From the NCBI RefSeq assembly GCF_020382885.2, contig NC_058499.1, positions 67,001 to 131,000 of the forward strand: a DNA stretch of 64,000 nt, written 5' to 3'. Origin of the DNA: Scatophagus argus (lineage: Eukaryota; Chordata; Actinopteri; Scatophagidae). The notes below the pieces were generated by a model. It was not told the DNA's origin, did not search any database, and was given only the letters and a program-made list of their open reading frames with translations. How positions within the stretch are numbered: the first letter of the stretch is position 1; every line of letters starts with the position of its first letter. Positions 48,831 through 62,900 of this stretch are shown here, piece by piece. The position numbers were made by a program, and so were the translations under genes.

Positions 48831-49990
48831 AGACAAGACAAGACAACTTTATTTGTACAGCCCATTTTTACAAGCAGTTTGTCTCAAAGGGCTTTACATA
48901 ATATCATATCAACATCCTCTGCCCTTCGACCCTCACCTCAACTAAGGAAAAACTCCCAGAAAAACCTTTAACAAGGAAAAAATGGGAGAAATGGCTGATG
49001 GAGGCAGCTCCTGGTCGGCAAGCTGGGATGTGAACAGCGAAAGCAGGATCTGCAAGTTGGTTGATGAGCAGGGACGGCAGGGAGGGTAGAAGCACAGGGA
49101 AGGAGGTGGTGCAGGTGGAGGTTGGTGCCGGTGGATGGAGCGCTGGAGAAATCTGTGAAGACACAGAGAGAGTGTGAGACACCAAGGCCAGATTACACAG
49201 TATAACAGATAAAGACGGAACAGCAAATGTGTAGAAGGAGAGGAGAGGTCAGGAGAGTAGATGGCTCCTTGTATACCGATGAGTCTCTCAGCATAGTCCC
49301 CCTATGGCAGTATAGCGTAGCAGCAACAGCAGAGTCGCCAATGACCAGAGTCTGATTCCCAGCGGGTTTGTCGCTGAGTGGGGAATACCGGTTGGAGACG
49401 TGAAGGGGCTGGTGGTGAAGCACAGGCCGTTGTTTTGAGCTATGCTCCCTTCGCACTGTCACCCAACTAGCTTGGCTTCCCGGCTGCTTGAGAGCTGCGG
49501 GGGAATGGCTCACGGTGGCCAAGCTAGGTTGCTTCGCACTGGCTACAGAGGTCTGGCAAGCTACAGAGACTAATGATTTACTATGTATTGTGCGGAGCCA
49601 GGATTCCAAAGCACTAAGCCTTGCCTCCAGGGATGCAAAAAGGCTACAGTTATTACAAGTATCATTATCAGTAAAGGAGGCAGAGGAGTAGCTAATCATC
49701 AGGCATATGGAGCAGGAGAGAAGTGAGGAAGTGGAGGGAGAGAGAGAGGCCATAGCTAAGAAAGCTAACAATCTGACTACAGGAATATAGGCCGATCGAT
49801 GAATACACAGGCAGTTTTCTAACAAGCTTGTGGACTAAGCTCAGGTTGATGTAGTGGCGTTTAACGCTATAAAAGTTACAACAAGTACAAGATATACGGA
49901 GAGCGCTTACTACACAGCAACAGAGCACTACATGCACAAACAGGAAATGACGCAATACGCTCACGTGAGCTGGAGGAGGAGTCCTAGAGC
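48831..49990 (-). mobile_element. Internally deleted LINE: ORF1 joined to a 3' end
   Basis: On the minus strand, an ORF starting at ATG 49753 ([10 protein letters not shown]) runs to 49193. It has cysteine pairs near its start (CSICLM, CNNCSL), a leucine-rich helix ([15 protein letters not shown]) and then [21 protein letters not shown]. The V-I-G-D-S motif is block I of the SGNH/GDSL esterase domain found in ORF1 of some L2/CR1-type fish LINEs. Immediately downstream is a typical 3' region with TTTGTCTCAAAGGGCTTTAC and an AAGACAAGAC tail at 48831. The whole reverse transcriptase is absent. Confidence 0.7.
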
Positions 49991-52010
49991 TGTTCAAAAG
50001 CCCTGAAAAAGGAAATAATCAGCAGTGATCTGCTATGTTTTCCCTTACAGCACCAACAACATGATTCATCTTTTGTTTCACCACATTTAGAGAGAGAAGA
50101 GCGTTTGGAACATGTGGAGTTTGTTCTGGAAAGTAAAACATTTTCAACATGCTAGCCTTTCTGTCAGGATGTCATAATCCTGCCATCTACCCTGGTGCAG
50201 TTTACATCCTTTCGAACCTGAGGCAGCAGGGGGAACAGTGTTTGAAATTTGTCACATCAAAATTAAGTAAAAAATGGTTGTTCACAGTGTGCAGGTTTAC
50301 CTGTGCTGGATTACTGGATCGGCACCATCAGGTTGGCCCAGCTAGTTTCCTGGTCTTCAAGTCTCAGAGTCTCCTGTTCTGTCATGCAACAGGCCGTCCT
50401 CCTCGTGTAAAGTAAGTGTTCACAGTGTGACTCCAAAATTGCTTTTTATTTCTGGTTAAAACATTTTGTCTATAAAATATCAGAAGATTAAAAAATCTCA
50501 GTCCCTTCTTTGTATTTTGTTTATACAAGAGTTCAGAACTCAAAGATATTCAGTTTAATGATGTAAGACCAAGAAAAGTTCAAGACTGTGAAAACCTGAA
50601 AATGAAAAATGACACGTCAGAATAGTTTAACTTTCGACTGACTGGTTGCGGATCAACTTCTTCTACCTATGATTGGATCTTGCGGTTTTTCTCAGCTTCA
50701 CCATCAGATACAACACTGATATCTAACATCACTTCCAAAGCTCCTGCTGGTGAGTTCATTCCTAATCTTGAATGACTTTGACTGGATTTCAGGGTGCAAA
50801 CTCATCTGTCAGGGTGAGCTGGGTGTAGTTTGGCTCTCAGTGTCAGATGAGGAGATCTCTGGCTGCCTCTCTGAGTGGGAGGTGATGAGAGCAGCACTGG
50901 CATCAGGAACAGGCCAACACTCCTCGCTCAGACCTCTCCTCCACCCTGAATGAGGGAGGAGATCAGCAGGAACAAGCTGCTCTTTGGCTCCAGAGAACCT
51001 GCAGTTCTAATCCTGCTTCAGCCAAATAAGCAAACAGACTTCATTTTCAAACCAGGAAAGAGCTGAAATTCAACAGGAGCTGGGCCTCAAGGATTACTTT
51101 GACTTTAAGAAAAAGTACAACCGGTGACAACACAGATTTTTTTATTGTAGATTTCTTTTCTGTAAGTGATATTGACTGAAATAAGATTGTGATGGCTAAC
51201 ATCACAAACCTGCTAAATAAAGATTTAAACAGTGAGTTTTCAGTCAAATCCAAATCAGTTTAAATCCTCAGTTTAACATTCAGCCTGACCTCCACCACAC
51301 ACAGTAATCAGCCAAGATTGTGAAGACGTGTCAGGAAAGACCTGAGTGAGTTTATCTGCACTAATGTAAACCTCAGTCCACCCAGCTGACCGCCTATAGT
51401 CAAAACACATGACTGCATGTCTCTTTATCAGAGTAAAGTTTAAATGTGTTATCTGAGATTGTGCAAAATCTCTGAGTCCTCAGAGATTTTCTGTGAAAAT
51501 CTCACAGAAGATTCACTCACAGTATGAACTGCTGCCTTTTCCTTTGGAGGAATTTGGTCATTATGATGGCAGGCCTCACAGATACAAAAAAAAGTTCCCA
51601 CTGACAGGACTCTACAGGTTGAACCCTCACTGCATCCTGGGCATCATGAGTTCAACATGCAGTGAAATCCGACAGGTTTATTGTGGACAAGCTTTGAATT
51701 TGATCTGCATACAGCTGTGAAAACAGTTCCTGATAATTAAAGACATTTTGAACAGCATTGGACTGATGGAGCATTGATCCCTATTGTCAATAGCACTGAC
51801 TGTTTGAGTTGACGGTGAACCAACAGGTGTTTGTTTCTCTGCTGACTGATGCTACTGTTTGTTTTCTAGCAGAAAGGGTAGAGGAGACAAAACATCGCTG
51901 TCTGATTCTACGTGAAAAGAATTGAAAGAATTTCCCCTCTGGGATAAATAATGGAATTGTGATTCTGATTCTAAAATCTATCATCCATCAAAATTAACAC
52001 ATGGGTCAAT
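49991..52010. other. Spacer with unassigned gene-like fragments
   Basis: At 51057-51125 a CCAG acceptor-like site is followed by an open stretch ERAEIQQELGLKDYFDFKKK and YNR then TGA, which looks like a possible terminal exon. At 51493-51720 another frame contains SQYELLPFPLEEFGHYDGRP. No family is recognised and no linking exons are identified. About 51900-51976 is a LINE 3' end fragment. Confidence 0.3.
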
Positions 52011-52014
52011 TAAA

Positions 52015-52230
52015 TTTTCAGTTCAGTTCAGTTTATTTATATAGCAGCACCGATTCATAACAAAAGTTATCTCATGACACTTTTCAATTAGAGCAGGTCT
52101 AGACCAAATGCTTTAATTAACCCAACATTCCCCCTTGAGCAAGCACGTGGTGACAGTAGAGAAGAAAATCTGCCTTTTAGAAGGCAGACACCTCAGAGCA
52201 GACCTCGGAGCAGCTGTCCTGGTCACTGCA
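52015..52230 (-). repeat. LINE/SINE 3' tail, minus orientation
   Basis: GTTCAGTTCAGTTTATTTAT, then AAAGTTATCTCATGACACTT, then CCCTTGAGCAAGCACGTGGT: the reverse of the 44440-44690 block. Confidence 0.75.
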
Positions 52231-52639
52231 CATTAACAGGACTGTAGGAGCCGCATTTAGTGTTTATTTCTATTGGCTTATATTTTTCTTTTTTCCTTTG
52301 AGAGAGTGCGCCCCCTGCAGGAAGCATGGGTGCAAACTTATAAATTGGAGTGTATGCAGCACAATGGAGGAGAAGGCAGACCAGCTGACACTCGTTTTTG
52401 ACCTCGGCCCGTCTCAGCCCTGCCGCAGACCAAGCAGAAGCCCTGCTTGGTGCTATAACATTAGATCTGAGCAGTTAATTATTATTATTTTTTTTATTAT
52501 TTGAAATAAAACAAGTCAGCGGCATCACTCTCCTTGGGTTCATTTATTTTTTGTTCTTTTCTGGGAAGGCCGTGAGTCTTAAGCACCAACTGTCTGCTTT
52601 CTTCAAAGTGGTGAGAAAAAAGGACAAGGAAATCAGGCT

Positions 52640-52965
52640 ATAGGAAAAGCTGTAACCCTTTATTTTTGCTGCTACAAGGACAGTTAAGAAGGCGAAGGTG
52701 TGCTCCACCTCAGACGCCTCAGAGACTTTAGGCTCCCCCTTACAGTGCTCAGGAACTTTTACACCTGCACCATTGAGAGCATCTTGAGTGGGAGCATCAC
52801 CACATGGACGGGCAGCTGCACAAAGCAGGACCCTTTGGTCCTCAGGAGGCTCAGCTGAGCGGACGATCAGAACAACTCTACCCGACCTGCAGGAGATGTT
52901 ACTGTGGCAACAGCGGCAAGACGTTTGAGGATTTTGGGAGAGACTGTCAAAGTCTGAAGGGCAAA
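52640..52965 (+). mobile_element. LINE reverse-transcriptase C-terminal fragment
   Basis: The + strand near 52708-52860 reads LRRLRDFRLPLTVLRNFY, CTIESILSGSITTWTG and SCTKQDPLVLRRLS, a classic LINE C-terminal region. Stops and a frame break follow. It belongs to a different family from the element at 45893-46610. Confidence 0.7.
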
Positions 52966-53229
52966 TAGAAGATTTTATGAGTGAGGGATTAGCAAACAAC
53001 AAATTCAACCAAGCTGGCAATGCAGTCAATGTTGAGACCAGACTGGTTTGGACATATCAGCTGATGGATGATCTTTAGAGGTACTGTTTTTGACAACCAA
53101 TTATGGACAGCCAGGCTAGCTGTTTACCCCATTTGAGTCTTAATGCTAAGCTAGACTAACTACTTCCTGACTCCAGCTCTGAGCTAAACAAACACAGAAG
53201 ATGCACTTTTATTACTTGTACTTTTACCA

Positions 53230-53528
53230 CCTGTACTTTTAGTGAAGGGTTGGCTTTTCTCTACAGTCTCTTCCTTCTGCTGTTGGGGCTGATCCGTTGG
53301 AAGAGACTGAAGTGTTTGGAAAGGGCCAGGACGGTTCAGTAGTGGATTTTTCTTTCCTAGGGGAGGTTGTATCGTCTTTCATCCCCCTCAGGGACGACCA
53401 CATGACTTGGCAGAATAGAGAAAGGCAGCAAAGAAAGAGAAGAGTGATGTTGGGCCCCGCTGCTCTGAGCTTTTCAATGAAAACCACATGTAGAACAGAA
53501 GGAGGGGTGAGTGTGTGTGTGAGTGTGC

Positions 53529-53595
<67 letters not shown>

Positions 53596-53922
53596 GGGGG
53601 TGTTAGTGTAAACCCAGCCCAGGGGAGGGGAGTCACTCTGAGCTCCGCTGACATTCCCAACAATCACTACAGAGGAGGAAACACAACTAACACGAGTGAG
53701 AGGCTGCGTGGTGTGTTTCTGTGTGCCCAACCTCTAAAGAGGCTTTTAAAGAGAGCAACACGCTTAACTTTGAACGCTTGCTTTGGTACGACTGCAGGAC
53801 AGAAAACTGTCTTCATTACTGTGGGAACTAAAAGAAGAAGAGAAGAAAATTGCTCTTAGAGGCTTGTGTGATCAACTTTGTTTCCACCTCAGGGAGACGA
53901 GAAGAAGAAGAAGAAGAAAACC
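53230..53922 (+). promoter_or_regulatory. Presumed 5' region of lsp1, with (TG)n microsatellite
   Basis: A TG/GT repeat covers about 53509-53593. An acceptor-like CACCTCAG at 53885-53892 before GGAGACGAG could mark the start of the ATG-containing exon, in which case an upstream untranslated exon exists. The transcription start cannot be placed from sequence alone. Confidence 0.35.
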
Positions 53923-56900
53923 ATGTCCAACACTCTGCTGAGGAGAAACTCCAGCAAACAGGGTTTACAGAACCTGATGAGGTTTGTGCTCAATCTGTTT
54001 CTGTTTGTTTCAGCTTGGGTTAATATTTAACAGACAGTGGGTTTCAGGTCCCAAATGAAAATCCAAGTCTTCATTTGGCTCAGAGGTCACTGATCTGTTT
54101 TCATGTTTGTGTGGTTAACACATCTGTCTAAACGGGAACAGAGGGATTAATGGTCTTTTGGGTCAAGCAAGGCTTTGGGGGATTTTGTGGGGTTTGAGTG
54201 GACTTACCTCCACTCACATGAGTTAATGATAACAAAGGGTCAGTTTGTCATCTCTATTGTTCTAAAACACAGTTAGAAGCATTTAAATGAAGGCAGATGA
54301 TCCTGAGCGAAAAGGATCCAGAGTCCAGACCAACTGGGCAGTCTGAGGTGAAATGGACCTGGAGACTAGCGGTGGCATGTCCTGTCTTTTGTAATTGATC
54401 GTTTTCTTCATCCTGTGCCAGGTTTCAGCTTGACTCCTCACTGGAGGAGATAAGAGCTTGCAGTGCCGCTCTTTTGAAATGTGACGTCTTTAGTCAGAGT
54501 GATCACATTAGACCAGCTGAGAGACTTAACAGACTACATGTTGGTTTCTGTAATGTTAGTTCCTGGTCCCTAGTCTGATATCCTACAGTCTGATCAATGT
54601 GATCCCTGCATTAGTCACAGTCTGAAGCACTTAGAAAATCAAACAAGATTTACAGCTTGATCTGACTTCAAAGCAAAGTCAAAATTATGTGCAAAAAGTT
54701 ATGTGTAAAATTATCTGCTGTCTGTCAGAGTGATGAATCAGAAAATCAACACCACACTCATACTTTATATATGAAGCGACAGCTAGCAGCCACACAAAGA
54801 GAGGAAACAGGAAAGCAGCTGACTGGGCTTCATGCAAACCCAGCAAAACCTCTAGAGCTCACAATTTAACACATATTGTACAAAAACTGGACAAGAAAAG
54901 ACTCCTTGTTAACTCAAGTGAAGGCTTTGTGCTAAGCTAAGCTAACCAACTGTTGACAGATGATACGAGTGGTGTTGAACTGAAGACTTCTGGTTTGAAA
55001 CACACATTAAGAAATTATTTTGTTTGGAGCCAAAGTTCCAGACAGGATGACTCATCAGACTGAGATGTAACTCTTTGTGGACCAGAAGGTCTTCCCTGTC
55101 AGGTGATGGATTTGTCAGGCCTGTCCCTGGCGTCTCGGTGACTGGATGTTCTTGACCCAGTGAGCTTGATGTAAACCTCTGAGTCACACTGTGTGTAACA
55201 GCTGGAGGAGGCACTGCTTCAGTCCAGCAGGTCTAGACATCTGGATACTGGATTTATAGGTCATACTGAAGCTTTCTGGTCCACAGAGTCACAGTCAAAT
55301 GTCTTGTTTTTGGCAATTAAGCCTGAATCAGCTGTGGTTTACCAAAAAGCAGTGTACAAAGAGTAACAAAGTACATTTATTAAAGTAATGAGGTATTAAC
55401 TCTACTTGAGTACTTCTTTTCATGCAGTACATCAATTTGAAGCTACAGTTGCTTTTCACATGTGGTGTTTCCGCATCAGACTCACAGTCAGTTTTATAAA
55501 TCCAATACTGCACGGACCAGCCAACAGTCTTTACGAGCTACACTTTAAAGTGATCAAACATGTTGTTATCAGACTGTGTGCCGTTCATCTCGGTGGGTCA
55601 AGGCAGTAGGGGTGTTTTTAATCAACTCCATCTAGGAAACAAACACGCCCACGACCTGGCCTGGCCCAGCCTGGCCCGACCTAGCCCAACCCTCAATGAT
55701 ATGATGTCATCCAGGAGGCAAATCTGCTTCAAAACAAAGTGACCCCTGAATCCCCCACAGATGGACGAGGTCGTCAGTGTTTACCACAGTGCCAGATAAG
55801 AGACTGAGGAATGTTTTCTTTTGGGGGGTGGGAGTAGGAGTTGATGAGTGATGGGGGCACTGATCTGTCACTCCCTCTACAGGTTGCCTGGATTAAAGAC
55901 AGGGAGGGACAGTAAACAGAGCTGGGTTTCCTGTTTCCTATGTGAGAAAGCAGACGGCAGGTTTTTATCTCTTGAACAGCAGAAACTCTGATTGCTTGAC
56001 CTCTCCTGTCACTGCACACCTGTAAGACCATGGACACATTTTTAACAGAGAGGAGATTTTATCTTTTTTATTCCACATTAACTCTTTACAAAGTTTCTCC
56101 ACCATGAACCACCACATCAGAAAACTGTTGATAAATCAGTATTAAAACAGTTCTGTAGAACGACTATCTGTTAGACTGTTATTGGTATCAGCACACTTGT
56201 AGCAGATATTAGTACTTCTTTCTTCTTCTTCTTGTTGCCTCCAGTAGTTCCAGTTTGCCTCAGTGTGATCTGAACTGAAGCTGAAGTTCAAACCCTTAGA
56301 GTTTTCTACAACTCAAATTATGTTTTATTGTGTCTGTTCTCTTTCTGAATGTATTTCAAAGTTTTTGGTTTTGTTTCGCTCCTCATCTCAGTTGTTAGCA
56401 AACTCTTTGCTTTGCTGTGAACCTTTCTCATACTGTGGATGACATCAACATAAAGACTCATCTTCATGGCTCTCATTTTAATTTTGAGTGATTTAAAGGT
56501 CTACAGTTCATCTACCAAATCAGAATAAGAATACTTCATTGATCCCTGGGAGAAAGTGGGTTAATGGTTGATTAATTCAAAGACATCAACTATTCAGCAC
56601 TGTGCAAACTTCATTAAGATCTTTGCAGCGGGTTGAACTACTTTCCTCTTTGGACTGCATTTTTTAGAACTTTTTAGAAGTTTGTTTCCATTAGGCAATC
56701 ACATTGAGGTATTTCCTTTTGTTCTCCTTAACTCCTCTTTGAATTTCCCTTGATTAAAATCCCTAAACTTTGTTGTAGTCCTTTGGGATGAGATTCTTCT
56801 TGCAGATTCGTGTTTGTCAGGTCATCTTGACAGATTAGACAATGACTGCACACCTTCTTGAGGTCTTCCAGTCAAACTAGCCTTCAGGGGTCTGTAGGGA

Positions 56901-59900
56901 CTTAGCTGCATGGGGGTACAGACACTGGACCTGCAGCCATAACAGGTCTGTCACTGCTCGATGTTTCAGAGGGTCTGTTGGACTTCTGGCGACAGCTGGT
57001 CTGACTGCTTGCTGGCCTCTGTTGTGTGAGGTATACTGCAGTGTATTCTGCAGTGCAGTTGTACGATATCAGTCCTCATCATAGTGAAATAACTTCATTA
57101 CTTTTGTGTTTCTTATAGACGCACAACAGTTTAATTACAGCTCTGACACAGATATCTGCAGTGAGTGCTCTATCATCCAAGTCCCTCTTAAATCAATCAG
57201 TTCACTAACCCTGAATCAAATTATTACCAACAAAACTGCTCTACAGACAAGACAATGACAGATGTAGATTGATTTGTGATGATTTTGATTTTTGGCTTTT
57301 TGAAAAATCAGTTCAGAACTAACCCTAACCTTAAAGACTAAACCACTCCGAGCAGACTATGCTGACACTGAGCTACAACTGATGCAACAGACGAGTGAGA
57401 ACGTAAAACCGTCTTTGTTTGAGTCAAGCCACACTTAACATCCTGGGATGAAGGAGTTGGACCTGGACCATCTGCTGTTGAACAGTCCAGCTCCTAGTGA
57501 CATTAGAGAAGAAGTCATTAGGATTCCTCTTCTGGTAACCATGAATGTCTGCGCAAAACTTGGTGCGGTTCCAGTAAAAAAGTTGTCTTTTCACCATGAG
57601 AATAAAGAGGGATTTGAAGTTCATGTCAGTTTTGCAGCTATGTGACAGTGAAGGTGAAGCTGTGGAAAGCACTCATCTGGTGACTCCGGTGACTTATTTT
57701 TTGGGAAGTGGCATCTTTTTGTTGTTGTGTTAGAGTGATTCAAGCTCTCCGCTGCTCCAACTTGTTTCAACACAATGACTTCATCTCACAAACGTCTTCC
57801 CACTGTCCTTGTCTGTCTCACGCTTCCTGTTAGGCTTTCAGGCTGGAAGGAAACCATGTTATTACTGTGTCATTCAACTGAATCATCCCACCGACGACAG
57901 ATTTGTGAGCTGCTTAAAAAGAGCAGCTGAGGCCTTGAAACTTTAAACCTCCTCTTTCACTGTGTTCCAGTCAGACAACAAAGCTGCAGTGTGGACAAGT
58001 GCAGGCAGATTGAGACCAACCAGATGAGATTCAGCTGATGCAGCTTTTATTTGGTTTGTATGTTGTGTTTAAGGACAATCAGTCTCATATGTGTGTGTTT
58101 GCTTGTGCATTACATACAATAAGGCATTAATTGTTTACTGACATCATCACTAGTCATAAAACATAAATGAATTTATTCCCAATTTATTCCTTCTAGAAAA
58201 CGTTTTTTTTCTAAGATGTTTTTCTACAGAGTAACCTAATTACTTTCCCCAGTTTGACTTCAAGTTCAGCTCAGGTGTTTCTTCAGTCAATCACGGCAAT
58301 CTGTGGGGCTTGAGTTCTCTTAGTGAACCTTGATCTGAGGACAGGTTTGTTGAGGCGACCTGCTCAGTCTTGTCCCTGGTGTCAGTTTACAGACAAACAA
58401 CAGACTTAGTGAAAACCTGCTGGGCTGCTGCTGCTGGGAGGAGAAAGTGATGGTTTGGTTTCATTAGATTTCGTGAGACCGAAACAGTCCAGATCAGATT
58501 CCTGCTCTGCTGCGATGAGTAAATGACACGAGAGAAAGAAAAAATATGAATGAAACACGGGATGAGGAGGAGGAAGTAAAGGTGTCTGTAATCCTGGTAG
58601 AGGATGAATCATTGAGTGTGAATCAGGTGTTTGACACAGTTTCAACTATGACAGAATCCTTGATTGCAGAAAGGAGACGAAGGCAGACAACGAAGAGGAG
58701 GGACAGGAGGAAGAGGAGAGAGAGGAGGAAGAAGAGTGAGAGGAGGAGAGAGAACAGGAAGAGGAGGAAGAGGAGAGAGAGTTTAATCAGTTTAAACTGC
58801 TGTCTCACACCACACAAAAACAGATGTGATTTTATCACAAAAACACTTCCACAGTTTAACTTTCCTTTTTTTTGGATTTGTATTTCAGTCTGACACACTA
58901 GTACTACAGAGTATTTTTATTTTATTCTACTTTATAATTGCACTGCATTTCACCACTACTACTTTTTACTTCACTATTTGACTGTGACATGTACTGTGAC
59001 ATAAGATGTGATGCAGTATTACTGTGTTCCCAGCTGTTTAAAAAGTAAACTTTGAAAGAATGTCAACATTGCAAAATATTCTGCAATAATATGTGGAATG
59101 AATCACCTTGCATGATTAATACTTTTACTCTAGATGCTGTAAGTCCATTTTGTTGGTACTGACGCTAAACTTTTGTACTTTTAGAGTTTCAGATTGAATG
59201 CTTGTCTAACTGACACCGACTGACTTGTACTTCTGTACCACGCTGTACATACCACTTGTGAACACAGTTGCTACTGTTCAGAACAAGCAAGCAAAACAAA
59301 AACAAAACAAAAAAACATTGTCTGACCTTAGACTTAAAAAGTTAAAGAATAAATCTGAGCAAGTTTATGGCATGAAGATATTCCTCACTGCAGCACATGT
59401 AAAAATATGGCAAACTGGCCAGAGTTAATGCCAACAACCGTCTGTAACCTCAATAGTTTCTGAAACTGGCATCTTCTGTGGCACAAGATTACATTCCTAT
59501 CAGCTGCTTTTCCTTTCTGACCTTTTCTCTGCCAGCTGTTACCACATCCAGCTGTTAAGTAGCCTCTCCGCCTCTGGCCCTTCATTCATTTCCTGCCTGT
59601 CCACAGGAGGGAGGAAATGATGCTGAGTGTAGAGTCCATTGGTGTCCTGCATCCAGAGCTGTGAATCACCGCCCACAGCTCAGATTATTCACAGTGACGT
59701 GACTCGGTATGGTGTTTACTCTGTGAGCAGGATCATGACTGGTGATGTCATCTTTTCGCATCTTTTAAGAGACACACTTGAATACATTTTTCATTTGGAG
59801 TCAGATAAGCTGACTGGAACCTGCAGTAAATTATTTTTAGCTGCAGCAGAAAAGAGTTGTGAACATAATGGACATTGTTAACATTTAAGTTGTTAAAACC

Positions 59901-62900
59901 AGATGAACACAATCAAACAGCTGATTATTTCCACATCCAGCAGTTACAGATTAACATGGTCATTCATGAGGAGTCGTGTTTGATGAACTGATGAACTGAA
60001 TGTGTTAAAGAACAGGCAGACCAGCTCTGACCCCACTGCTTAGAGGGTGTCCACATGTCTACATATGTTCCTGTACCGGGTATAAAATGCCTCTGTATCA
60101 TATGACCAGAACTTCCCTTCATGCCAACACCTTAAAGAAAACTTTTTACACTTTGGTACTGTTACTCTTACTTAAATAAAAGCTCTGAAGGCTTCCACTT
60201 CTCGTTGTCTAAATTTTGCCAGCAAAAATATTTTTCTGTGCTCAGAATGCCACAATAACATGATAAGAGGGCAATTTAAAATTGTAAATCTACATCACAA
60301 CATTGTGGTAAAATAAAATAAAAAGCAGTGAAGGTGAGAACTCCTACACTTGAGTTTTACTGCAGTTCAAACCTGCAGTACAGTATCAAATGTCCTGTAT
60401 TGTCCCTCGTCTGCAGGCTGACGGCTCAGAGGAGTATCGAGGATGCTGAGGAGGTGGAGAGGGAGCGTCGACAAAGAGCTCGGGAGGCTTTACGCTGGAC
60501 AAACAGAGATTTTTCACAAGAATACGAGATGTCTGCAGAGGACAACATGTAAGTACAAAGTGAGACAAACATCTTTAGAGAGCATCTCTGTTTTACTGTC
60601 CTCGTGTTTCAGTTCAATTCAGTTCAGTTTATTTATGTAGTGCCAATTCACAACAAAAGTTATCTCGTGACCAATTAGAGCGGGTCGAGACCGAACTCTT
60701 TAATTAAATTTTGTAATACAGGGAACCCAACATTCCCCCATGAGCAAGCACTTAGTGACAGTGCAGAGGAAAAATTGCCTTTTAGAAGGCAGAAACCTTG
60801 GAGCAGACCCCAACTCAATGTGGACGGCCAGACAGAGCGACAGACAGACAGACAGAGAGACGGCGTGGGGTGGGGGGTGGGTGGGGGATGGGGGGTGGAC
60901 TGTAGATTATGATAACGATGAAGTATACAGAAGGTACTATGGTGACTATGATAACAATAGTAGTTACAATAATGACGGTAGCAGCTGAGAGTAGTAACAG
61001 ATTATGACAAAACAGTACTAATCACAGTGAGTTTCGAGCAGGACCACAGCAGGAGGAGAGAGAAACTCAGTGCATCATGGGAGATCCTCCCTGGCAGTCT
61101 AAGCCTATAGCAGCATAACTAGAGACCAGCCTAAACCAACCCTAACTATAAGCTTTATCAAAAAGGAAAGTTTTAAGTCTACTCTTAAACGTAGAGAGGG
61201 TGTCTGCCTCCTGGACCAAAACTGGCAGATGGTTCCATAGTAGAGGAGCTTGATAACTAAAAAGAAGTGATGTGATTATAAAAAACTCTTTATCTTAAAG
61301 TTCACTGTTTTTCTTGATCCACTGACAGAAACACTGACAGTAACACCTTTATGGCTCCTTCACAATACAAGTATCAACCATGTTCACCTGTTTTATTGTG
61401 AAGCAGCAGGTAATATTCCTTCCTGTGCGACATGCTCTCATGGGATACAAGAGTCACTTTTCAGGACATTTTGTGTATCACGTCACACATTTTGCGCTGT
61501 TTGTGAGTCATTAAATACTGTAAGTATTTTATGAGTTTTAGACAGGAAAAGTTGAAGTCAAGTGACTTTGGTCATGTGGTGCTGTCATAATCATGTGACT
61601 TATGGTTGCAGTTTGGTTGCATTTACGCATCAAATCTAGTCAGTTATGTTTGTAAAAGACCATTTGGGTTAAAATAAATTCACTTACATGATGTCGGGGA
61701 CGATGCATTGTGCATTGTTTAAATAATCCAGTGAGTTTAAGTGCTAAATGTTTGATGTTGTTAGATCATGTTTAATGCATGAAACGTTCCTGCACTGTGA
61801 AAAATGTTGCTGAATTCTGTCACTGTCACTGAATTCCTTGTCTGTTTAATCATGAGAACCCAGAAAGTTATGAAATGCAGAACATTCTTCACTCACTTCA
61901 ATCTGTCCAGTGCCTTCCTGTGTGACTCTGCTATTTTTGTGTCCATAATTGTGAGTTTAAACAGTTTGTTGTCATGTTTCTTAGCTGTGAAACCTCATTG
62001 CTTATCAGTGCTTTTCATGAATGTTGGATAACACTAATGTTTCCACTGGGAAAGCTGCAGATAACCTCTTCACCCCGTTGTGTTGAAGACCAGCACACAG
62101 CTGCCTTCTCATTACATAACCCACAAAGAATGTTTACTGCAGGCTTCTATATTGGTTTCAGTGGAAGCCACCACCATGTCAAAGCCTGTGGCAACATTTA
62201 ATTACAGCTTGTGACTCCAACACCTTCTGCTCCGTCACATCACAGGCCCATATGGTGTCAGGCTGATGTAGCACAATTGCAGTCTATAAATAATGATGTA
62301 ATTGATGTGATGCTCTTTTGCTCTTTGCAAATATATTTTGCCTGACTTCCTGCCTGGGATCAGAAGTCAAGTGCTGACGGAGTTTGAATCCATCCATTAA
62401 TTTTCTATACAGCTTATTCATCAGGGTTGCGGGGAGGGAGGGGGGATTGGAGCCTATCCCAGCTGACTATGAGCGAGAGGCGGTATACTGCATGTTGCAG
62501 TGATTTCTGTGCAGAGTGAAGCAGCAGAGCTGATTACTATTCACACCACAGTTCATACAGAGGAACTGCTGATGAGTCCATATGTTGCACAGTGAAAATA
62601 AAATGTTATTCTCTAATGACATTCATGGAAACCTAGTCTGTCTGACTCAAACCATCTAAGCCGTGAGTTGGATGCGCAAAAGAATAACCTCCATAGTTAA
62701 CTAGTTAACGAAAGAATTTCTTCCCAAGGAGAAAGATCTTTTTTTTTCAGTTCACATTATAGAACAGATTGAGTGGATGGATGGATGGCTCAACGAAGTG
62801 TGGGAATGTGTTTTTTTGTTTTTTTTTTACTATTGTAACAACAATAAGAAAATGTCCCCTAGCCTTAATGAAGTCTTTATTTTAACCCAAACAACAATGT

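Noticed and set aside
52544..53029. 161-codon open frame on the minus strand
   Set aside because: The recognisable protein similarity is on the + strand (LINE C-terminal region), so this frame is a shadow.
53239..53730. Open frames with long TH or CV runs
   Set aside because: They are translations of the TG/CA microsatellite at 53509-53593 and not a protein-coding gene.
57448..57645. 65-codon open frame in lsp1 intron 1
   Set aside because: No known similarity, no splice signals fitting the lsp1 phase, and length expected by chance.
58546..58893. 115-codon Arg/Glu-rich open frame
   Set aside because: It arises from a purine-only repeat tract in lsp1 intron 1; composition and lack of splice context argue against a gene.
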